Positions 1 through 6,221 of a DNA stretch of 10,442 nt are shown piece by piece. How positions within the stretch are numbered: position 1 is the stretch's first letter; each line of letters opens with the position of its first letter. The stretch comes from Bermanella sp034111105. GTDB taxonomy: Bacteria; Pseudomonadota; Gammaproteobacteria; Pseudomonadales; Oceanobacteraceae. The notes below the pieces were generated by a model. It was not told the DNA's origin, ran no database searches, and saw only the letters and a program-made list of their open reading frames with translations. The position numbers and the translations under genes were made by a program. Location of the stretch: NCBI GenBank assembly GCA_034111105.1, contig JAWUXY010000173.1, positions 1-10,442 of the forward strand, given 5' to 3'.

Positions 1-933
1 TGAAAAGCCAATCTTCATGGCGATTTGCTCGATGCTTTGTTTGTTGTCCATTAACAAACTTTTTGCTTCTTCGATGCGTGAGTGCGTCAAAATCGATTTG
101 AGTGATGTCCCTTCTTGTTGAAGGTGACGATTCAAAGTGCGCGAGCTGATGTGAAATAGCTCGGCTACTTCCTTTTGTGTGGCACTGAATTCAATACGAT
201 TCTGCACAATTGCTTGACGAATTCGGTCGCTCAGCAATGCACGATTATTGATTTTTTCTGCCAGGTTTTTCACTTCTGTTTTTATCATATTCATAATGTG
301 GGTATTTGCTTGATGAAGTTGCTTGTCAAGCCAGAAAGCAGGGAATACTGCTGATACTTCCTGACAGTTAAACCGGACCGGAGTGTGGAGCCATCTTTCA
401 TAAGACGTTTCGTAGCTAGGTGCTGAAAACGGCAACAAAAGTTGGGTTAGCTTGAATTCACGCCCGCAAATTTGTCGTAGCCAGTGACATGTAACAGATA
501 ACATCAAATCCATGCGGACTCGTTGTTGTTCGTCAATATCTTGGCAAATAGGGAACGTTATTTTGACGCTCCCATCTCCTTTACGACTGAAAGTTGGCGG
601 TGCTTCATCACTGAACAGGATGTAGTAACGATTAAGGGATACGAGTGCTTCACCTAAGGTAGAACAACATAAAAGCAAGTGCTGCAATAAATTGTAGGAA
701 CGTGCTTCTAGGCTGGCGCCAGCGCTTAACCCCAAGTCACTCTTGCCGCTGACCTTTACCAATGCTTGGAAAAGGGCATCAACTTTAGCGACGGTAATGC
801 GGTTATCAGGGTCTAACAGCAAGTCGGGATTGATATCCGCTTGTGTTACAGCAGAGACCGTGTCGAATCCTAGGGATTTAACATGGCTGATAACAGGGTT
901 AATCAGTGATACAGATATGCAGTCGGATGTCAC
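1..933 (-). CDS. AraC-family transcriptional regulator, partial (C-terminus beyond window)
   Basis: Read on the minus strand, an open frame of 311 codons runs from a GTG at 933 to the left edge without a stop. It is a DNA-binding regulator of the AraC family with a long N-terminal domain like that of OruR/ArgR-type members (arabinose-binding-like domain, about residues 10-200). The first helix-turn-helix lies around residues 253-275 (QKEVAELFHISSRTLNRHLQ). The linking helix (SRIEEAKSLL) follows, and the second helix-turn-helix has just begun (SIEQIAMKIGFS) when the window ends. About 25-35 residues should be missing compared with the usual 330-345. I chose the GTG because AAAGGA lies 8 bases upstream and a promoter fits at 962-989. 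An in-frame ATG at about 1004 lacks a ribosome binding site and would start upstream of the -35 box. The ligand is unknown. The nearest possible targets are the barrel protein and the permease next door, which is inference from position only. Confidence 0.9.
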   Translation of the reverse strand, partial: MTSDCISVSLINPVISHVKSLGFDTVSAVTQADINPDLLLDPDNRITVAKVDALFQALVKVSGKSDLGLSAGASLEARSYNLLQHLLLCCSTLGEALVSLNRYYILFSDEAPPTFSRKGDGSVKITFPICQDIDEQQRVRMDLMLSVTCHWLRQICGREFKLTQLLLPFSAPSYETSYERWLHTPVRFNCQEVSAVFPAFWLDKQLHQANTHIMNMIKTEVKNLAEKINNRALLSDRIRQAIVQNRIEFSATQKEVAELFHISSRTLNRHLQQEGTSLKSILTHSRIEEAKSLLMDNKQSIEQIAMKIGFS

Positions 934-961
934 CGTACTGATCCTTTCTTTTGTTATTGTT

Positions 962-989
962 ATTTTAAATGGGATCTCTGTCCTGTTAA
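962..989 (-). promoter_or_regulatory. Predicted sigma70 promoter of the AraC-family gene
   Basis: On the minus strand, TTAACA (984-989, 5 of 6 to the -35 consensus) and TAAAAT (962-967, 5 of 6 to the -10 consensus) are separated by 16 bases. Transcription would start near 955, giving a leader of about 22 bases that holds the AAAGGA ribosome binding site of the GTG start at 933. Predicted by eye. Confidence 0.5.
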
Positions 990-996
990 TAAAAAT

Positions 997-1009
997 GCAC
1001 ATAATGTGC
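997..1009. promoter_or_regulatory. Palindrome upstream of the AraC-gene promoter (possible operator)
   Basis: GCACAT-A-ATGTGC is a perfect 6-bp inverted repeat around a single base. Its centre lies about 48 bases upstream of the predicted start of transcription of the AraC-family gene, where activators commonly bind. The binding protein is unknown. Autoregulation is possible, but AraC proteins more often use direct repeats. Confidence 0.35.
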
Positions 1010-1094
1010 CATTATCATTCAATGTCTAAAGATGGCAGGTACGGGCTAGGTTTTTTTTAGTAGGAGGGTTAAGAGAAGCATAACTATGTTGCGA

Positions 1095-1129
1095 ACTTGT
1101 TACGCATAGTAACTATGGCAGTAACAAGT
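1095..1129. repeat. Nested inverted repeat in the gap after the barrel gene
   Basis: ACTTGTTAC (1095-1103) and GTAACAAGT (1121-1129) form a perfect 9-bp inverted repeat. Inside it lies a second one, CATAGT-A-ACTATG (1105-1117). A related shorter version, CATAACTATG, occurs at 1079-1088. The structure starts 26 bases past the stop codon of the barrel protein gene, but neither strand has a T-run directly after it, so it is not a standard intrinsic terminator. It could be a transcript-end stabilising hairpin, a protein-binding site or a small palindromic repeat element. Confidence 0.55.
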
Positions 1130-1155
1130 CTGGGTACATTTGACTCTAGGTGGGA

Positions 1156-1911
1156 TTAAAAATGGATTTCGAAGCCAGTTGAAAAGCCTTCTAACTTGCC
1201 TTTAGGGAACTCAACAGCATTCAGTGTCACGATGGAATATTCGGCGCGTATGGCTAACCAGTTGTAAGGTTTAAAGATTGCGCCATAGCCATACCAGAAA
1301 TCCACCGCCCATTTATCTTTAGGGCTCTTGCTGTCTTCAATACGGCAATAAGTAATTGTGCCGCAGTCGTTCAAGTTGTTTGGGGTATCGGTTGAGCCAT
1401 CTGGCAATTCATTGCCATCGCTATCAAAGCCGGGGCGTGGCGCAAAAATGGTAACGTTGGTGTTTTTTGAGTGCCAGGCTAAAAAACTGGCACGAGCGTA
1501 TATCTGCATCCAATTATTAACGGATTTTTTGAATTTTAAACCGGCAGAAACCCCTTGTGTGCGGATGCTCGATAGCCCTTTGAATCGTGCTGTCTGTTCA
1601 TTAACGGAATCTTCGCCGTAGCCAATGTTTTCAAAGCGATCTTTATCATCCTCATCGTCATCATCACCTAATACAAAATTAGGGTCATCAAATCGTGACG
1701 TGCCGTAGTCTATGTAGCTCCACTCTAAGTCGAGCCAAGGAGTAACATTGCTGCCAAAGTCCACGCGAAAACCATCATCTTGGTCGTTAAATGTGGCAGA
1801 ACTATTAAAGTTTTGCGCGACGCCAAAGTAACCCGCTTGGGATGCCAAAGAGATAAAGAATAAACCGATAAATAGTAATAATTTGGTTTTAAGTGAGGTG
1901 TGTGCTTTCAT
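1156..1911 (-). CDS. Secreted outer-membrane beta-barrel protein, family not recognised
   Basis: The product (251 residues from the preferred start) has a Sec signal peptide: Lys near the N-terminus, a hydrophobic core (LLLFIGLFFISL) and an AxxA-like cleavage site ASQA before GYFG. Alternating aromatic/hydrophobic strands follow (WLDLEWSYIDYG, GVSAGLKFKKS, WMQIYARASFLAW, WAVDFWYGYGAIF, WLAIRAEYSIV). The chain ends in Phe (GFEIHF), the usual signal for barrel assembly. The length suits an eight-stranded OmpA/OmpW-like barrel. One predicted loop is strikingly acidic (GDDDDEDDKD), and another holds two cysteines (DCGTITYC) that could form a disulfide. I prefer the ATG at 1911 over the one at 1926. 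The later start gives a textbook signal peptide and a leader of about 27 bases from the predicted promoter, whereas the earlier one gives only about 12. AGAG lies 6 bases upstream of 1911. The function and any ligand are unknown. Confidence 0.8.
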   Translation of the reverse strand: MKAHTSLKTKLLLFIGLFFISLASQAGYFGVAQNFNSSATFNDQDDGFRVDFGSNVTPWLDLEWSYIDYGTSRFDDPNFVLGDDDDEDDKDRFENIGYGEDSVNEQTARFKGLSSIRTQGVSAGLKFKKSVNNWMQIYARASFLAWHSKNTNVTIFAPRPGFDSDGNELPDGSTDTPNNLNDCGTITYCRIEDSKSPKDKWAVDFWYGYGAIFKPYNWLAIRAEYSIVTLNAVEFPKGKLEGFSTGFEIHF

Positions 1912-1944
1912 AAATTGCTCTGTCATTATTCTTATTTGGCAGGC

Positions 1945-1973
1945 ATTTTAACCAGCATTGTCTTTGCTGTCAT
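1945..1973 (-). promoter_or_regulatory. Predicted sigma70 promoter of the barrel-protein gene
   Basis: On the minus strand, ATGACA (1968-1973, 5 of 6 to TTGACA) and TAAAAT (1945-1950, 5 of 6 to TATAAT) are separated by 17 bases. Transcription would start near 1938. This suggests the barrel gene is transcribed on its own rather than only from the permease gene upstream. Confidence 0.55.
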
Positions 1974-2094
1974 GGCTTGTGTGCAATTCTTAACTGAAAC
2001 GCACTGACACCTTATGTAATCTCAGTCGGTAATCTTTTGCCTAGCATGAATGTAATCAGATATTGGCCATGAATAAAATGACTTATAATGCTTG

Positions 2095-3003
2095 CTATGT
2101 ATTAGTTTCGGGAATGGTAGCTGTATCCTTATGGCGATGCTGCTGAACCCAAAGCCCTGCCATAATCAGCACTAGCCCAACATAGGTAGACGACAAAATA
2201 CGTTCGCCAAGAATAAAATAAATAAAGACCAGCGATAAAAACGGTGAGATAAAAATCAGGTTACTCACCTTCGACGTATTATCAGCCTTTTTCATCGCAT
2301 AAGACCAAAGCACAAACGCAATCCCCATTTCGAATACACCTACATACACCGCAGCGCCCAAACTCACGCCTACAGTGAAATCAAAACCGTCGGTGAGCCC
2401 ACAAAAAATAATGAGGAAAGGTAACCCACAAAGAAAATTCAAAAACAAACCCACCACAGGGTCGCGGGTATCGCGCGTTGCAATAATCCAATAAGACGCC
2501 CAAACAAACGTGCTGGCAATCGCCAGAGCAACCCCCAATGGGTCAGAAAAACTCATTGAGAATACATCACCTCGGGTCGCAATTACGACCACACCGCTGT
2601 AACAAATCAGCCCCGCAATAATATCCGCTGGTCGTAAACGCTGGCCCAAAAATGGCACCGACAAATAAGCCAATACCAGCGCCCAGGTATAATTCAGCGG
2701 TTGCGCTTCTTGGGCTGGCAAGCGATCAAACGCACCAAAAAGTAAAAAATAATAAAGGCACGGATTAATTAACCCCATGCCGATAGATTGTAAATACTGG
2801 CCACGGCTTAGTGAAAAAACCAAATGCCAGCGATCTTGAACCTTTAAAATAATAGCGATGACGACAACCGAAGCGGAACACGCGACGACCAGTAACTGAA
2901 TCGGAGAAAACTCTCGCAGCGACAATTTAAAAGCGGTGGCAACCGTCGACCACAGCAATACCGCAGCCAATCCGAATAACATTGCTTGTTTTTGGCTAGC
3001 CAT
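2095..3003 (-). CDS. EamA-family (drug/metabolite transporter superfamily) permease
   Basis: An inner-membrane protein of 302 residues with about ten hydrophobic helices arranged as two EamA repeats, the standard size and layout for this superfamily. The first repeat opens with LFGLAAVLLWSTVATAFKLS and has the usual small-residue-rich helices (INPCLYYFLLFGAF, YTWALVLAYLSVPFLGQRL). The second opens near residue 150 (DPLGVALAIASTFVWASYWI) and ends with FISPFLSLVFIYFILGERI and a final helix before a short charged tail. Family members export amino acids, metabolites or toxic compounds, and the substrate cannot be read from the sequence. The ATG at 3003 has AGGAAG 7 bases upstream. The leader runs straight out of the dehydrogenase remnant, so the gene may once have been downstream of that enzyme in an operon (inference). 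Confidence 0.9.
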   Translation of the reverse strand: MASQKQAMLFGLAAVLLWSTVATAFKLSLREFSPIQLLVVACSASVVVIAIILKVQDRWHLVFSLSRGQYLQSIGMGLINPCLYYFLLFGAFDRLPAQEAQPLNYTWALVLAYLSVPFLGQRLRPADIIAGLICYSGVVVIATRGDVFSMSFSDPLGVALAIASTFVWASYWIIATRDTRDPVVGLFLNFLCGLPFLIIFCGLTDGFDFTVGVSLGAAVYVGVFEMGIAFVLWSYAMKKADNTSKVSNLIFISPFLSLVFIYFILGERILSSTYVGLVLIMAGLWVQQHRHKDTATIPETNT

Positions 3004-3034
3004 CGGTCTACTTCCTATTCTTTAGTGTCTCTAA

Positions 3035-3144
3035 TTACTGAGCAGTATACCCTCCATCAATCACCCGCTCACTGTTCGTAACAAACTTAGATTCATCAGG
3101 CGCCCAATACAAAACACCATAAGAATATCATTCGGCTCACCGAC
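3035..3144 (-). pseudogene. C-terminal remnant of a short-chain dehydrogenase/reductase
   Basis: Read on the minus strand, 3035-3118 encodes GVLYWAPDESKFVTNSERV followed by IDGGYTAQ and TAA. This is the characteristic C-terminus of classical SDR enzymes (family pattern: DDIAYGVLYLASDESxFVTGSELVIDGGYTAQ). The preceding part of the pattern, VGEPNDI (3124-3144), is present in a different frame. The two join perfectly as I-(A)-Y-G if one base is restored in the Ala codon near 3121-3123. Upstream of 3144 I find no SDR active-site YxxxK or Rossmann GxxxGxG, so only about the last 35 codons survive. It is not expressed as an enzyme. It lies directly upstream of the EamA permease gene, whose leader it now forms. 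Confidence 0.8.
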
Positions 3145-3202
3145 TATTGGCTTGTTATGTCTTATATGGTGTTGCAAACAAAGACGATGGTATTAACTTT
3201 GG

Positions 3203-3793
3203 CTATTGGCCAAAACGTAAACCGTCACTGTCGAGGTATTTTTGTTCTTCGGGCGTTGATTCACGGCCCATTGCTTGGTTGCGATGCGGGTAGCGAGAAA
3301 ATTGGTCAATGATGGTTTTGTGTTTATGAGCAAAATCAAGGAAGCCTTTGGCTGGCTCGCCATGATGGTTCACCAGCTCACCAAAGATGGCAATGGATTG
3401 TTCATGCATCTTGATGTCTTCGCTGTGTTGTAATGGCATACAAGCAAATACAGCGACATGCAGTGGCAATTTTAGATGCTGCTGGTCGGCTATTAAACGT
3501 TGGCATTTTTCCAGTGACAGGGCATCGCCGCTAAATGCTTCGCTTTGACCGCGATAAATATTTCGAGTGAATTGGTCGAGTAAAATAATATAGGCAATCT
3601 CGTCATCAATTGTATGGCACTCATATTGATTCATAAGGGCCGATTTAACTAAGGGCTCAAATTGCTGCTTTATTTGTAGGTCCAGTTCATCACTTGATTG
3701 AAACCAGATAGGTGTTTGTTTTTGTGCTTTTTGTTGGTCATATGGCCATGCACCAAACCAAAATGTCAGAATGCTTTTAGTTGCTTGATTCAT
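3203..3793 (-). CDS. DUF924 family protein (TPR-like fold)
   Basis: A soluble protein of 196 residues, the usual length for DUF924. Conserved family motifs are visible: the N-terminal ILTFWFG (residues 8-14), DQFTRNIYRG (73-82), PLQHSED (120-126) and, near the end, RYPHRNQAMGREST (167-180) followed by EEQKYL. DUF924 proteins are predicted to be all-helical and TPR-like; no reaction is established for them, and I do not assign one. The ATG at 3793 has GAGG 5 bases upstream. The gene begins 42 bases after the stop codon of murI on the same strand with no terminator between, so the two are probably co-transcribed. Confidence 0.9.
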   Translation of the reverse strand: MNQATKSILTFWFGAWPYDQQKAQKQTPIWFQSSDELDLQIKQQFEPLVKSALMNQYECHTIDDEIAYIILLDQFTRNIYRGQSEAFSGDALSLEKCQRLIADQQHLKLPLHVAVFACMPLQHSEDIKMHEQSIAIFGELVNHHGEPAKGFLDFAHKHKTIIDQFSRYPHRNQAMGRESTPEEQKYLDSDGLRFGQ

Positions 3794-3835
3794 GGTGGCC
3801 TCAAATAGTAATCCGTTATTGCAGTTTAGTGCATA

Positions 3836-4624
3836 TTACACGAATTGTGTTGCGGAATTTATCTCGGTAAAACCCAACTCTTTTAATGTTTTATGTAGCC
3901 CTTGTTTAATTTGAGCGCTTGAATAAAAAATGGCGTCACAATCAATAGCGCAATCCATAGGGGGTTGTACTTTGGGTAAAACATCGATGCAACGCTTAGC
4001 GATAGCGTGAGTCGAGTCAATCCAATGAATTTGAGGGACGAGGGCATTTAATTCTTTTTTAAGGTGTGGGAAGTGTGTGCAACCCAATACAACATAATCA
4101 CATTCAGCGTGTACGAAAGGTTCAATAATATTGGCCAGTCTCTTTTGGTCAATGGTCTGTTTGTTTAATTTTTGTTCGGCCATGAAGACCAGTTCGGTTG
4201 AGCTGACTTTTGTCACATGACAGTCATGGGCAAAACGTGTGATTAAACTTTGTAAATAATCACTGATTACGGTTGTAGGGGTAGCTAGCACGCCGATGGC
4301 ACGTTTTTTAGTGAAGCTGGCAGCGGTTTTAACCGCAGGTACAACGCCAATAATAGGGGTGTTAATGCATGCGCGTAACTGATCCAAGCAAAGTGTGCTG
4401 GCGGTATTACACGCGATGATAATGGCATCAAGTGCATGGTTATAATCAAGTGCGCTGACAAGGCTGATGATATGCGCATTTAACCAAGTAGGGTCTTTAT
4501 CCCCGTAAGGTGAAAACTGGTGGTCAGCAAAGTAAACAATATCGGCATGAGCTATATGCTGTTTAATGCCTTGTAAAACACTTAAGCCACCGATACCAGA
4601 ATCAAAAAGTGCAATACGAGGCAA
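3836..4624 (-). CDS. murI: Glutamate racemase
   Basis: Cytoplasmic, cofactor-independent racemase that converts L-glutamate to D-glutamate for the second residue of the peptidoglycan stem peptide. At 262 residues it has the normal length. All signature motifs are present: FDSGIGGLSV at residues 7-16 (catalytic Asp/Ser region), PYGDK at 39-43, IACNTAS at 70-76 with catalytic Cys72, GVLATPTT at 111-118, and VLGCTHFP at 179-186 with the second catalytic Cys182 and the following Thr-His. The start is a TTG at 4624: translation there gives the family-typical MPRIALFDSG, no in-frame ATG or GTG lies closely upstream, and an ATG 8 bases earlier is out of frame. A weak ribosome binding site (ATGGAA) lies upstream. 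It is followed by the DUF924 gene after 42 bases and is separated from the lipoprotein gene by a terminator. Confidence 0.96.
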   Translation of the reverse strand: MPRIALFDSGIGGLSVLQGIKQHIAHADIVYFADHQFSPYGDKDPTWLNAHIISLVSALDYNHALDAIIIACNTASTLCLDQLRACINTPIIGVVPAVKTAASFTKKRAIGVLATPTTVISDYLQSLITRFAHDCHVTKVSSTELVFMAEQKLNKQTIDQKRLANIIEPFVHAECDYVVLGCTHFPHLKKELNALVPQIHWIDSTHAIAKRCIDVLPKVQPPMDCAIDCDAIFYSSAQIKQGLHKTLKELGFTEINSATQFV

Positions 4625-4670
4625 TGTTTCATTCCATAAAATACAAGCGAATATTAAAAGGACGCATAAA

Positions 4671-4700
4671 GTAAAAGCCCGCGATTATACGGGCCTTTAC
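4671..4700 (-). terminator. Intrinsic terminator after the lipoprotein gene, with a possible murI -10 box in the loop
   Basis: The inverted repeat has 11-bp arms (4671-4681 and 4690-4700) and an 8-base loop. On the minus-strand RNA every position pairs, including one G-U (GUAAAGGCCCG with CGGGCUUUUAC); on the plus strand the same pair is an A-C mismatch. It lies 35 bases past the lipoprotein stop codon. The U-rich tail is modest (UUUUAC, then UUUAU). The loop carries a perfect TATAAT in the minus direction (4684-4689), which could be the -10 box for murI, with only a weak -35 (ACAACA) 17 bases away. Confidence 0.65.
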
Positions 4701-4734
4701 GATTTTTGTTGTGTCGTGTTTTAATGTTTAAAGA

Positions 4735-6159
4735 TTAAGGTGCTTCTGGTACCGCTTTCTCGATAATATCTTGTGTGCTGTCTTTATCGGTTATAACGGC
4801 ATCGGTTACAACTGTGTTTTCTTCTAATGTGCTAATTTTATCGGCTGACTCTATCGCGACAATGTTTTCAGGTGGACTTTGTGCGTCTGTTGCAGTCACT
4901 TCGGTTATTGGTTGAATAGGCGCGGCTTGATCTTCGATGGCAATGTTTTGGTTTTCAATAGCCGAATCTTGCGCCGCTTCTACGTTGTTATCGATGGGTT
5001 TAGGCTTGGCGATTAATTTAGATTCGTCGGTTGCGGCGGGTGTTGTCATTTTTGCCGAGACGCTTTTAAGTGCATTCTCTTTTGGTGCAGCAGTAGACGC
5101 TGCGGTGTCATTGGGAACTGTTTTCGCAGTAGATGATGCTTGCACGGCTTGCTTAAGTTCTGCAATGGCGTTTTCGAGTTCTTTCTTTTCGTTGGACCAT
5201 TGTGAATTATTCATGTTGGTCTGTGCTTGTTTGTTTAAGCGTTCGACTGCTTGAGCCAGTGCGATGGATTGATGATTAAGCGGCATATGGTTGACAGCCT
5301 CATGATCAAGGGCCTTTGTTACTCGATCCAGTAAAGATTCAACATACAAAATGTGCTCTTCGGCTTGTTCTGTATCCATTTTGAGCAAAGGCTTTGCGGC
5401 TTTTGCAACTTGCTCAGCGTGTTGAGCTAAACGAATGGTGGCTCTTGAGTTGTGAGCAATGAGTTCGCGTTGTTTGTATTTGTTTTCAATGAGTAGTTCT
5501 AATTGCTCAACGGCTTTTTCTGCGGTTTCAAATGTTTTTGCGGCGAATTTTTCAGCATCAGCATCTTCAGCTTGCTCTAGTGCATTTTCAGCCGGTAGAA
5601 AGTGTGCGACCTTGAGCGTTTTGACTTCTAGTTCAGTGATATCTGCTAATACGTCATTTTGATCTTTTAATGCTTTATTTGTTCTCGCGCCTTCAATAAG
5701 TAAAATGAGATCGTTGATGTCATCTTTAAGATCGTCAAAGTCATCTTTGAGCAGTGTGTGGCTATCGATTTTTTTCAGCATTTCTAAACCATCAAAACTA
5801 GGCTTTAGCTGATCAATAACGATCTCTTTGGTGGCAAGGCCGCGCTTGAATAATGCTTGTGCGGTTAAGCTATGAGCAATCGTAACGCTAGCAGGTTTGT
5901 TTTGTTTGAGAGCGTTTTCTGCGTTGGTGATTTCTTTTTCAGCTTGCGCCATGTAAGTGGGGCTATAAATATAAAGATCTTGTTGTTGGGCATTAACTTG
6001 GATGGCCCTAGCACTTTCGATGGCTTGTTGAGGGCTTTGTTGGCTGTTTTGCGCTTCGCTTAATGCGGTTTCTTGAATCAGTACGGTGTCTTTAATCGCA
6101 GGAGTCGAGCAGGCGGCCAATAGACTCAATGTACATAAACTTAATATAGACTTCTTCAT
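4735..6159 (-). CDS. Putative outer-membrane lipoprotein, helical (DUF4398-like) with a disordered acidic tail
   Basis: A protein of 474 residues. The N-terminus is a lipoprotein signal (MKKSILSLCTLSLLAAC) with lipobox L14-A15-A16-C17. Ser at +2 and the absence of Asp predict sorting to the outer membrane. Residues about 45-105 (AIESARAIQVNAQQQDLYIY, then EKEITNAENAL) resemble the DUF4398 lipoprotein domain found in many gammaproteobacteria. A long Ala/Glu/Lys/Leu-rich helical, probably coiled-coil stretch continues to about residue 345. The last 130 residues are Thr/Ala/Pro/Asp/Glu-rich low complexity and probably disordered. Many DUF4398 proteins carry a C-terminal OmpA peptidoglycan-binding domain; none is visible here. 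The ATG at 6159 has AAGG 7 bases upstream, inside the arm of a hairpin. The function is not known; an envelope structural role is a guess. Confidence 0.85.
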   Translation of the reverse strand: MKKSILSLCTLSLLAACSTPAIKDTVLIQETALSEAQNSQQSPQQAIESARAIQVNAQQQDLYIYSPTYMAQAEKEITNAENALKQNKPASVTIAHSLTAQALFKRGLATKEIVIDQLKPSFDGLEMLKKIDSHTLLKDDFDDLKDDINDLILLIEGARTNKALKDQNDVLADITELEVKTLKVAHFLPAENALEQAEDADAEKFAAKTFETAEKAVEQLELLIENKYKQRELIAHNSRATIRLAQHAEQVAKAAKPLLKMDTEQAEEHILYVESLLDRVTKALDHEAVNHMPLNHQSIALAQAVERLNKQAQTNMNNSQWSNEKKELENAIAELKQAVQASSTAKTVPNDTAASTAAPKENALKSVSAKMTTPAATDESKLIAKPKPIDNNVEAAQDSAIENQNIAIEDQAAPIQPITEVTATDAQSPPENIVAIESADKISTLEENTVVTDAVITDKDSTQDIIEKAVPEAP

Positions 6160-6165
6160 GATACG

Positions 6166-6204
6166 GCCTTGGTAAATGTGATCTCATCAGTATTTTACCA
6201 AAGC
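6166..6204 (-). promoter_or_regulatory. Hairpin covering the ribosome binding site of the lipoprotein gene
   Basis: In the minus-strand transcript, GCUUUGGUAAA (6194-6204) pairs with UUUACCAAGGC (6166-6176) over 11 pairs including one G-U, around a 17-base loop. The 3' arm holds AAGG, the only plausible Shine-Dalgarno sequence of the lipoprotein gene. No T-run follows, so it is not a normal terminator for the upstream gene. It could limit translation of the lipoprotein or act as an RNA processing or stabilising element between the two genes. Confidence 0.5.
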
Positions 6205-6221
6205 CTCGTTATATGAACAGG

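Noticed and set aside
743..1060. Plus-strand open frame of 105 codons
   Set aside because: It lies mostly opposite the AraC-family gene, has no recognisable protein features, and the opposite strand is clearly coding.
1044..1060. Run of eight T as terminator for a plus-strand transcript
   Set aside because: No GC-rich hairpin precedes it and no plus-strand gene ends here.
3113..3174. Integron attC-like structure or small transposon end
   Set aside because: The imperfect inverted repeat and GTTATGT do not match the GTTRRRY/RYYYAAC core sites, and most of the interval is explained by the SDR remnant.
4937..5254. Plus-strand open frame rich in Ala, Ser and Phe opposite the lipoprotein gene
   Set aside because: It is an antisense shadow of the Ala/Glu/Lys-rich codons of the lipoprotein, with no ribosome binding site or family features.
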